From an uncultured delta proteobacterium (GTDB lineage: Bacteria > Myxococcota_A > Polyangia > Polyangiales > Polyangiaceae): a stretch of DNA of 64,000 bases. Positions 34,655-41,586 of the stretch are shown piece after piece (positions within the stretch are counted from its first letter, which is position 1; every line of letters begins with the position of its first letter). The notes beneath the pieces were generated by a model. The model was given only the letters and a program-made list of their open reading frames with translations. It had not been told where the DNA came from and searched no databases. The DNA is taken from positions 62,001-126,000 of the forward strand of contig CAITIQ010000234.1 in the NCBI GenBank assembly GCA_903892415.1, read 5' to 3'. The position numbers and the translations under genes are program-made.

Positions 34655-35683
34655 GTGACCGCTGAACCCGAGGCTGTGCGTTTCGCCATCCCGCCGCCCT
34701 ATCTGCAGCAGATCGTGCTTCAGGTTGCGGCTTGCGGTGTTGACGTGGGCCGTTGGCTTGCTCCTACGGGGCTATCGGCAGGTTCGCTCGCAGAGCTCGC
34801 GCAGGACTTTCCGCTACCGCTCTTTGAGCGATTGTTGCGCGAGGCGCTGGAGCTAACGCGCGAACCTGCGCTGGGGCTGCTCGTGGGCCAATCGCTTCAG
34901 CTTCAAACCCACGGCTATCTTGGCTACGCCGCGCTCAGCAGTGGCTCGCTTCGACAGGCGCTGGGGCTGTTTGGCGCCTTTACCCGAGCGCGGCTCTCCT
35001 TGCTCGATGTGGTGGTGGAAGAGCGGGGAGACACGGTTCGTGTGCGCATATTGGAGCGCTGGCCACTGGGGGCGGCACAGCGTCCGGTGCTTGAAGCGGT
35101 GGCCATGGCGGTGAAAAACATTCTGGAGGCTATCTCGATGGGCAGCTGCCCGATCAATCTCGTCTCGTTTCCATTTGCTGCGCCCAGCTACGCCGACTTT
35201 GCAGGTCAGTTATTCGGTTGCCGCGTCCGCTACGGCAGTCGCTGGGCTGGCTTTACGCTGCCGAGTCGTGGGCTTGATCGGCCGCTCCGGGCCGCAGACC
35301 CACTCGCCTTTCGCGAGGCGGTTAACATTTGTGAGCGCGAGCTTGCGCGGCTGGCGACGACCGAGACCTTTGCGGGTCGCGTGCGCCGGCTGCTACTCGA
35401 GCAGCCGAATGGCTTTCCCTCGCTGCCGGTTTGTGCGCGGCTGCTACAGGTAACGCCGCGCACATTGCACCGCCGCTTGCTCGACGAAGGCACGAGCTTC
35501 CGGGAGATCCTCGAGCAGCTGCGCAACCAGCTCGCTCGGGATTATCTGCAGCTGGGGACGCTAAGCTTTCAGGAGATCGCCTATCGACTTGGCTATCGCG
35601 ATATAGCCAACTTCCGTCGGGCGTTCAAACGCTGGGAAGGGCAGCCGCCGGTGGTCGTTCGCAATAAGCTCATGAGACATTGA
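34655..35683 (+). CDS. AraC-family transcriptional regulator
   Basis: A 342-residue regulator of the OruR/ArgR-like branch with an N-terminal arabinose-binding-like domain (from about residue 25; PLFERLLREALELTREPALG) and a C-terminal double helix-turn-helix (SLPVCARLLQVTPRTLHRRL, then LSFQEIAYRLGYRDIANFRR and the conserved FKRWEGQPP). The GTG at 34655 leaves the operator repeats outside the coding region. A GTG at 34628 and an ATG at 34556 would extend the protein across the operator and are considered less likely. It is divergent from the AlkB-type oxygenase and presumably activates it in response to a hydrophobic substrate. Confidence 0.9.
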   Translation: MTAEPEAVRFAIPPPYLQQIVLQVAACGVDVGRWLAPTGLSAGSLAELAQDFPLPLFERLLREALELTREPALGLLVGQSLQLQTHGYLGYAALSSGSLRQALGLFGAFTRARLSLLDVVVEERGDTVRVRILERWPLGAAQRPVLEAVAMAVKNILEAISMGSCPINLVSFPFAAPSYADFAGQLFGCRVRYGSRWAGFTLPSRGLDRPLRAADPLAFREAVNICERELARLATTETFAGRVRRLLLEQPNGFPSLPVCARLLQVTPRTLHRRLLDEGTSFREILEQLRNQLARDYLQLGTLSFQEIAYRLGYRDIANFRRAFKRWEGQPPVVVRNKLMRH

Positions 35684-35733
35684 ACGCGCGCTACGACCGC
35701 TCAAGAGACGCCTGCGGCTCCTCGCTGTAACCT

Positions 35734-36333
35734 TCAGTTTAGCTCGACCGAGCACTCCCCGTCCTCCGCCGGCCGAGCCGGCTCTCCCTCCACCTCTTGC
35801 ACATTGTAGGTTTGCGTAGCGGAGGCAGAGAAGATGGAGAACGCGAGGGCAAATGCCTCTTCGTGTGATTGAATTGTAAAGCAGCTATCTGTCGCAAATT
35901 GGGAGTCGCCGATGTTCAGAATGGTCGCGTCGACCTCGGATTTCGTTTCAAGCTCCGCGTGAAGGGCTGTGCACTCATCCTCGCTTAGCTGACTGATGAT
36001 AACTTTGTCTAATGCTGATTGTAGGTTCGCTAGTTGCTCGTCCGATAAGGGGGTAGAGGCCAGCTCAAAGTTGTACCAGCACTGTCCCTCCCAACCTCCG
36101 GCCAGGCCTTGAATCGTCTTGTCAGCGAGATTGATCTCCACCTCATCTCCCTTGCCTGTGCCAACCTTGGCGAAGCGTAGGACGTTGCAGTCTCCACCAG
36201 AATGTCCAGCTTCAGTGAGTTCCTCCTGATTGCATCCACCATCGATGAACTCCGAAGCCGATTGTTGCCAATTAGCCTCTCCGTCGCAGGCCGCCAGAAG
36301 TACGAAGAGAGCAGAATAGAGGCTGGTTTTCAT
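35734..36333 (-). CDS. Predicted lipoprotein of unknown function
   Basis: A 199-residue protein with signal peptide and lipobox (LFVLLAAC). The mature part contains eight cysteines and is acidic, with segments such as GGWEGQCWYNFELASTPL and QLSEDECTALHAELETK. The even number of cysteines suggests a disulfide-linked periplasmic protein. No family is recognised. It is transcribed alone, converging on the AraC gene with a 50-base gap that holds nothing obvious. Confidence in translation is good because the N-terminus is a clean export signal. Confidence 0.72.
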   Translation of the reverse strand: MKTSLYSALFVLLAACDGEANWQQSASEFIDGGCNQEELTEAGHSGGDCNVLRFAKVGTGKGDEVEINLADKTIQGLAGGWEGQCWYNFELASTPLSDEQLANLQSALDKVIISQLSEDECTALHAELETKSEVDATILNIGDSQFATDSCFTIQSHEEAFALAFSIFSASATQTYNVQEVEGEPARPAEDGECSVELN

Positions 36334-36615
36334 TGGATGTCCTTAAGCTCGTACGGTCGTATTGTTTGGTAAGCTGTAGCGAGTAGTCGCTCGCGTAGCC
36401 GGACATTGCAGCCACCGTGCCAAGCTGGCGGTGCCCCGCGCGAACTGGATTGAAGCAACTATCTGTAGGAGCCTCGCCGGTGTGTCTTGCCGTTCTTCCG
36501 AACACGACATGGTTGTCACGGCTGCTACGCGAGCGAAGAAATCGAGCTCCGCCTTCGCAGGTGTAAGGTGCGCCGAGCCCTCGCGTTCAATGGCTAGGAG
36601 CAAGCAGCACGCACA
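36334..36615. other. Divergent intergenic region
   Basis: This is the longest gap in the window (282 bases), between a lipoprotein gene and the serpin gene transcribed away from each other. Short open frames on both strands lack ribosome-binding sites, export signals or family motifs and are not reported as genes. It probably holds the two promoters, but no specific box can be identified. Confidence 0.5.
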
Positions 36616-37920
36616 ATGAAGTATCGAGGTAGTGTTCTTCCGTTTCTACTCTCGTTGTTTGGCGGGGCCGCGGTGGCCGCAGTCACCCTCTCGGGCTCGG
36701 CTGGTTGCAGCGGTACCATCCCGGTCTCGGCCCGGCCCGAATTGGCCCCGCCGACGCCAGCCGAGGCGCAGTCTTTCGCTCGCGGGTCGAACGCCTTTGG
36801 TGTGGATCTCTACAAGAATGTCGCCACGGAGGAGGGAAACCTGGCTTTCTCGCCAGCCAGTCTTTCAATGGCGCTAGCCATGACCTGGGGAGGCGCAAAG
36901 GGTGAGACGGCAGACGAGATGAAGCGTGTTCTTCATTTCGAGGGCAGTGCTGAAGAGGTCGCGGGAGCAGCTGGTCGCCTTGCTTCCCAGCTCGAAGACC
37001 CTGCACGACCGGTCACCTTCCAAATCGCCAATCAGCTATTCGGTGAGGCCTCGATCAAGTTGGAGCAACCGTTCCTGGAACGCACGCGTGACGCTTTTGG
37101 AGCTCCGCTGGTCCAGGTCGACTTCCTTGGCAACTTCGCTGAAGCCCGCGTCGATATCAATGAATGGGCTGCAGCCAAGACGCATCGCAAGATCCAAAAC
37201 CTCATACCCGAGGGAGGCCTCAACGCTGATACCCGGCTCGTATTGGTGAATGCGCTCTACTTCTTTGGGGACTGGGAAGTACCGTTTGAGAAGGAAGGAA
37301 CCTATGACGCTCCGTTCCGGACAGGTGCTGGGGAGGTCAAGTCCACGCCAATGATGCACTCCCCCGATAATGGCTCCTACTCCTTCGTCGCAAAGGATGG
37401 GGTTAAATTACTATCCATCCCCTACAAGGGTAGGGCGATGTCGATGCTGTTTCTTTTGCCCGACGCGATCGATGGCTTGCCGGCGCTCGAGAACTCGCTA
37501 TCGCTCGAGAAGCTCGATGGTTTGGTAGGCGCGCTCGAGAAAGATAAGCGCGTTGTCGTGTCCCTCCCAAAGTTCGAGATTGATCCGCAAAATTCGCTGT
37601 CGCTCGACAAAGTCTTATCAAGGATGGGCATGCCGACGGCCTTTGATGAAAGGAAGGCTGACTTTACAGCGATCTTTAATCCCCCAGCCGTGGAAGACCG
37701 GCTTCACATTGAGAAGGTGTTCCACAAAGCCTTCCTCAAGCTGGATGAAAAAGGGACAGAAGCCGCTGCTGCCAGCGCGGTTGTGATGGCCAAAGCCACC
37801 GCTGCTGCTCAGAATGACTGTGAATTCACTGCCGACCACCCGTTTCTCTTCGTGTTACGAGATGAGTCCACGGGACTCGCTGTGTTCATGGGTCGAGTGA
37901 GCGACCCGACGGTCAAGTAG
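36616..37920 (+). CDS. Serpin (serine protease inhibitor) with lipoprotein-type signal
   Basis: A 434-residue serpin. The core is recognisable from NAFGVDLYKNVATEEGNLAF and FSPASLSMALAMTWGGAKGE through LVLVNALYFFGDWEVPF to the C-terminal DHPFLFVLRDESTGLAVFMG. The reactive-centre hinge is inhibitory in type: EKGTEAAAASAVVMAK has the small residues required for loop insertion. Counting from the hinge Gly as P15 puts an Ala at P1 and a Thr at P1', suggesting elastase- or subtilisin-like targets (inference). The N-terminus has a hydrophobic segment ending LSGSAGC, so it is exported and possibly lipid-anchored. It likely protects the cell from proteases. Confidence 0.93.
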   Translation: MKYRGSVLPFLLSLFGGAAVAAVTLSGSAGCSGTIPVSARPELAPPTPAEAQSFARGSNAFGVDLYKNVATEEGNLAFSPASLSMALAMTWGGAKGETADEMKRVLHFEGSAEEVAGAAGRLASQLEDPARPVTFQIANQLFGEASIKLEQPFLERTRDAFGAPLVQVDFLGNFAEARVDINEWAAAKTHRKIQNLIPEGGLNADTRLVLVNALYFFGDWEVPFEKEGTYDAPFRTGAGEVKSTPMMHSPDNGSYSFVAKDGVKLLSIPYKGRAMSMLFLLPDAIDGLPALENSLSLEKLDGLVGALEKDKRVVVSLPKFEIDPQNSLSLDKVLSRMGMPTAFDERKADFTAIFNPPAVEDRLHIEKVFHKAFLKLDEKGTEAAAASAVVMAKATAAAQNDCEFTADHPFLFVLRDESTGLAVFMGRVSDPTVK

Positions 37921-38553
37921 CTATTGGCTGGCCGATTCGTCAGCGACTTGACCTGGCTCGGCCGCCGCACTGAGGCGAACCGCGAGTTCTTGGCAAGCCT
38001 CCTCCAGTGCTAGGGAGAGAGCTTTGACGACCTCCTCCGGGGCAGGAGCCTTGGCAGCGCGCTCGACGCGAACGGTTTGGGCAAGCAGTACTTTCGAGTC
38101 GTCTTGCAGTTGGTAGCGTAGCTCAATCAGCGCGTGCCGGCTGGCCCCAAGGCGTACCTCCTCGAACGCCAGCACCTCCACTTCGAGCACGAGCGCATCC
38201 CCAGCGAGTTGCTCGCTGAATCGACCCTGCTCGAATAGCGCCCGGTCAAGCTCGCGATGCACCAGCTCCGCTGGCTTCTCCGTCCAACGACGGTCCTCAT
38301 AGTAGCCACCCTCCACGGCCGACGAGCGAAAGTAGAGCTTCTTGTTCAAGTGAGAGCTGGCTTTGACTCGACTTATGCGCACCAAGCGCAGATGGCTGTT
38401 AGGCGAACTGGCTGAGGGAGATAGAGGTTCACTGGTGAGCGATGGCGGGCTCATCGAATAGTAGTGAACGTTGAGCGCAGGTTGTTTGTCTGTGAGCGCG
38501 CAGCTGGAGAGCATGAGGTACCAAAGCCAACTGGGGCCGTCGGTGGCGCTCAA
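37921..38553 (-). CDS. ABC-type transport auxiliary lipoprotein (PqiC/DUF330-like)
   Basis: A 210-residue predicted lipoprotein with lipobox LMLSSC. The rest resembles the auxiliary lipoprotein component of MCE transport systems (PqiC/DUF330 type): a beta-rich segment around VHYYSMSPPSL, LRLVRISRVKASSHLNKKLY, and EDRRWTEKPAELVHRELDRA. It is the last gene of a four-gene Mla-type operon and overlaps the MlaD-like gene by four bases. In the outer membrane it would connect the MCE bridge to the lipid bilayer. Its stop codon abuts the stop of the converging serpin gene. Confidence 0.78.
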   Translation of the reverse strand: MSATDGPSWLWYLMLSSCALTDKQPALNVHYYSMSPPSLTSEPLSPSASSPNSHLRLVRISRVKASSHLNKKLYFRSSAVEGGYYEDRRWTEKPAELVHRELDRALFEQGRFSEQLAGDALVLEVEVLAFEEVRLGASRHALIELRYQLQDDSKVLLAQTVRVERAAKAPAPEEVVKALSLALEEACQELAVRLSAAAEPGQVADESASQ

Positions 38554-39506
38554 GGCTGCGCTCCTTTGTCGCGTCCTTTGAGCAGCATGTCCGAGTCTCG
38601 TTCGAGTACCTCGGCCAGGTCGCGGATTGCCTGCGCGGCCTCCCCTACGTCACGCAGCGTCTCGTCCAGTCCCTCCGCGCTGTCTCCCACGCGGCCCAGG
38701 GAGTTGCTGGTTTTTACGACACTGGAGACTAGGCCCTCTTTGCCATCGAGGTGAGCCAATAGCGTGTTGAGCTGCCTCACCGTGCGGTCGATGCCCGCAA
38801 GCGCGTTGGCTGTGCTTTGCGGCAGCTCCGCCTCGTTTACTGCCTTTGCGAATTGGCGGAAGTCCTTGAGTGCGTCCCGCGCACTGAGCACGACGGCGAG
38901 CACCTCGTCAGGTAAGCCCTTGAGTCGTATCTCCTCCAGGACCAAATCGACATTACGCAGAATGGATTCAGCCCTCGCCATCAGCCCAGGCAAGTTGTCC
39001 AGCGCTTGGATCAAGCTCTCTTCGAGGCTTTTGAACAATGAAACCGCTGCCGCTATGGCGTTGGGATCGGCCGCAAAGGGCAACTCCGGCACTGGGTTGA
39101 CCTTCACGTCGAAGTAGTCGAGCAGTAGAAACTTCAAGCCTGTAATACCTTGGGAAGCCAGCTGCGCTCGCAGGTCGACTGGAACCAGAAAGCGCGGGAC
39201 TTCGGCATTGCCGTCTTCCACCAGTCCCATCCGGCGAATCGCTGCGACATCGAGCGCCATCTCCACGTCCACATGCCGATGATCAGGCGCGATCACGATC
39301 GCGCTGACGACCCCAAGCGGTACACCACGAAAGCGTACTGGCGCTCCTACCTCCAAGCCTTGCACCGATTCGTTGAAGTACGTGTGGTAGCTCACCGTCT
39401 CCTTCTTGGTAGAGTGCGCTCCCAGCGCGGCCGCCGACACGATGCTGATTGCGACGGTGAATAGGACGAAGAGTCCCAGTTTGAAGGCATGGTTCTTAGC
39501 TGCCAC
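38550..39506 (-). CDS. MCE-domain (MlaD-like) lipid transport protein
   Basis: A 318-residue single-pass membrane protein with one MCE domain. The anchor is FKLGLFVLFTVAISIVSAAA, the MCE fold begins at YHTYFNESVQGLEVGAPVRF and includes RGVPLGVVSAIVI, and a long helical C-terminus (residues about 155-318) would form a tunnel or bridge. MlaD-type proteins form hexamers in the periplasm that carry phospholipids between membranes. The gene overlaps the ATPase gene upstream by 11 bases and the lipoprotein gene downstream by four, so the operon is tightly coupled. Confidence 0.92.
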   Translation of the reverse strand: MAAKNHAFKLGLFVLFTVAISIVSAAALGAHSTKKETVSYHTYFNESVQGLEVGAPVRFRGVPLGVVSAIVIAPDHRHVDVEMALDVAAIRRMGLVEDGNAEVPRFLVPVDLRAQLASQGITGLKFLLLDYFDVKVNPVPELPFAADPNAIAAAVSLFKSLEESLIQALDNLPGLMARAESILRNVDLVLEEIRLKGLPDEVLAVVLSARDALKDFRQFAKAVNEAELPQSTANALAGIDRTVRQLNTLLAHLDGKEGLVSSVVKTSNSLGRVGDSAEGLDETLRDVGEAAQAIRDLAEVLERDSDMLLKGRDKGAQP

Positions 39507-40245
39507 GGTGTTCGCTCGCTTTGCGTTGAAAAAAGTCGCTTACCCGCTTGTCTTTGCTCTGTGCCAGCTGCTGCGGAGCTCCCTCGGCGATCAGGCTGCG
39601 ACTGGGCCCATCGAGCAGAATGCAGCGGTCCGCAATGGCACCTACCGAGGCCATTTCGTGAGATACCAGTATCACCGTAACGCCTATGACTTTGGCCAGC
39701 GTTACAATCAGCTGGTCTAGCTCGGCGGACGTGATGGGGTCGAGCCCCGCAGACGGCTCGTCCAAGAATAGTAAGCTTGGTTCGAGCGCGAGTGCGCGAG
39801 CGATAGCTGCGCGTTTGCGCATGCCGCCGGAGAGCGCCGCCGGCAGTTTGTCGGCCTCTTGCTCGAGCCCGACGAGCCTCAGCTTGGCCAGCGCCATGAC
39901 GCGTACCAGCTCCCGCGGAAGCTCGGTCCATTCGCTAATTGGTAATGCAACATTGTCGAGTAGCGACAGCGATCCAAAGAGCGCTCCGGCTTGAAACATC
40001 ACGCCAAAGGAAGGTCGTCCCACGTCGAGTCCGTTGTGTGTGGCGCCGGACAGCAGCACCTCTCCAGCTAGTGGAGGCTCCAAGCCGATGAGGTGGCGCA
40101 GAAGTGTGGATTTTCCGCAGCCGCTCCTGCCCAGGATGGCGACGATTTCTCCTTGGGATACTTCGAAGCTGACATGCTCAACCAGCACTTCGCTGGCGTC
40201 ATAGCCAACGCTGAGGTCTCGTGCCTGTAAGGTGGGCTGTGTCAT
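39496..40245 (-). CDS. MlaF-like ABC transporter ATP-binding protein
   Basis: A 249-residue ABC ATPase. Walker A is GRSGCGKSTL, the signature is LSGGMRKRAAIARAL, Walker B is LLFLDEPSAGLDP and the switch histidine is in ILVSHEMASVGAIAD. The LSGGM variant and overall sequence match MlaF, the ATPase of the MCE phospholipid transporter. It overlaps the permease gene by four bases (ATGA) and the MlaD-like gene by 11. It energises lipid movement between inner and outer membranes with its operon partners. Confidence 0.93.
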   Translation of the reverse strand: MTQPTLQARDLSVGYDASEVLVEHVSFEVSQGEIVAILGRSGCGKSTLLRHLIGLEPPLAGEVLLSGATHNGLDVGRPSFGVMFQAGALFGSLSLLDNVALPISEWTELPRELVRVMALAKLRLVGLEQEADKLPAALSGGMRKRAAIARALALEPSLLFLDEPSAGLDPITSAELDQLIVTLAKVIGVTVILVSHEMASVGAIADRCILLDGPSRSLIAEGAPQQLAQSKDKRVSDFFQRKASEHRGS

Positions 40246-41378
40246 ACGTTCGAGAGCCTAAAGACCACGGTGAGGGATGCATCAATGAGCACGATGACGA
40301 AGAGCCCAATGACCACTGTGGAGGTCGTACGCCTGCCAACACCCGCCGCGCCGCCCGAGGTAGCAAATCCTTGCTGACAAGCGATGAGTGCGATTGCTAG
40401 CGCGTAGCAGGCCGCTTTGATGAGGCCGCCAGCGATGTCCCACGGCAGGATGGCCGTACGCGTTTCAGCTAAGTACGCAGTGGCGCCGATCTGCAGGTTG
40501 TAGCGTGCGACGGTCATTCCGCCGAGCACCCCAAAGAAGTCCGCTACGACGGTCAGCAAGGGCACTACCAGCAATAGGGCCAGGACGTGTGGGAATACGA
40601 GATAGCGCATTGGGCCGAAGCCCATTGCACGAAGCGCATCGAGTTCCTCTGAGACCTTCATCGTCCCGAGCTCTGCTGCAATACCTGCACCCGACCGGCC
40701 ACACACGATGATGGCCGTCATCAGTGGCGCCAATTCACGTGTAACAGCCAGCCCGACGATGTCGGCTACGAAGATGTCCGCACCGTAGGTCTGCAGCTGG
40801 CGCGCCGATTGAAAGCCCATCACGAAGCCCACGAGGAAGTTGATGAGCACCACGATGGGCAACGCGTCCGCGCCAGCTTTGCTCGCCAACCCGAGCAGAG
40901 ACCGCAGATTCCCTGTGTGAGGTCGCTTGAGAACGGCCCCCAACGCCGAGGTGGCGCTGCCAATGAAGGCGACCAACGTCGTGAGGTCGGCTCCTAGCGC
41001 TTGTGTTCGCATTCCGAGCGCTTCCACCGCCAGACCTGCGCGACTTGCGGCTGCGCTGGTCGACTCAACCGAACTCGCATTGGGGGCGGTCGCGTCCCCG
41101 CCATAAAGGGCGATCAAGGCACGTGCGCGTTCGCTTTGGGCAATCAGGGAGCAATCGACGCCCTTTGACTGCAGACGCGAGCGCCAGTGAACCAAGAGCG
41201 CCATCGCCGCGCCGTCCAATTCAATTGCCTGAGTCAGGTCAAGGTCGAGCCGAGCGCCCGGCTCGCTTGAAGCGAGCTCCAGCGCTTCTGATAGTTGTTT
41301 GGCGGTACCGAGGTGGAGCGGGCCAGTGAGCGCAAGGCGCTGCCCATGGCGCGACACCGTCGGCTCGCTCGAACTCAA
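40242..41378 (-). CDS. MlaE-like permease with N-terminal STAS domain
   Basis: A 378-residue fusion. Residues about 1-100 form a STAS domain (LTGPLHLGTAKQLSEALELA and LDLDLTQAIELDGAAMALLV), equivalent to the separate MlaB protein of E. coli. Residues about 150-378 are the MlaE/TIGR00056 permease with ADALPIVVLINFLVGFVMGF, VTRELAPLMTAIIVCGRSGA and the conserved AAELGTMKVSEELDALRAMG. It is the first gene of the four-gene lipid transport operon, so the operon covers MlaB through the auxiliary lipoprotein in four polypeptides. Confidence 0.92.
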   Translation of the reverse strand: MSSSEPTVSRHGQRLALTGPLHLGTAKQLSEALELASSEPGARLDLDLTQAIELDGAAMALLVHWRSRLQSKGVDCSLIAQSERARALIALYGGDATAPNASSVESTSAAASRAGLAVEALGMRTQALGADLTTLVAFIGSATSALGAVLKRPHTGNLRSLLGLASKAGADALPIVVLINFLVGFVMGFQSARQLQTYGADIFVADIVGLAVTRELAPLMTAIIVCGRSGAGIAAELGTMKVSEELDALRAMGFGPMRYLVFPHVLALLLVVPLLTVVADFFGVLGGMTVARYNLQIGATAYLAETRTAILPWDIAGGLIKAACYALAIALIACQQGFATSGGAAGVGRRTTSTVVIGLFVIVLIDASLTVVFRLSNV

Positions 41379-41486
41379 GCCGTACTCTGCCGCGCGCGTA
41401 ACTCAATCTTCAACACCCTGGCGCACTGGCAACCTGCGCGCCATCCGCGCTGGGGGAAAAACGGCCATTTTGAAGGGCGGAAGCCC

Positions 41487-41533
41487 AGCCCATCAGTCGA
41501 ATCGACGGCCACTGACCGTCGATTTGATGGGCT
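41487..41533. terminator. Strong inverted repeat downstream of the fibro-slime lipoprotein gene
   Basis: AGCCCATCA (41487-41495) pairs with TGATGGGCT (41525-41533) and AATCGACGG (41500-41508) with CCGTCGATT (41516-41524), leaving a four-base bulge (41496-41499) and a seven-base loop. It lies in the 208-base gap after the minus-strand gene ending at 41587 and before the permease start. It is likely a terminator. Its AGCCCAT/ATGGGCT arms resemble the hairpin at 11515-11559. Confidence 0.6.
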
Positions 41534-41586
41534 AACTGCGCTGCCGCCGTCCCCTCGTTAGGCGGCTCGGCGCGTGATCATGAACC

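Noticed and set aside
36343..36619. Two short frames in the divergent gap before the serpin
   Set aside because: Neither has a ribosome-binding site, export signal or recognisable motif.
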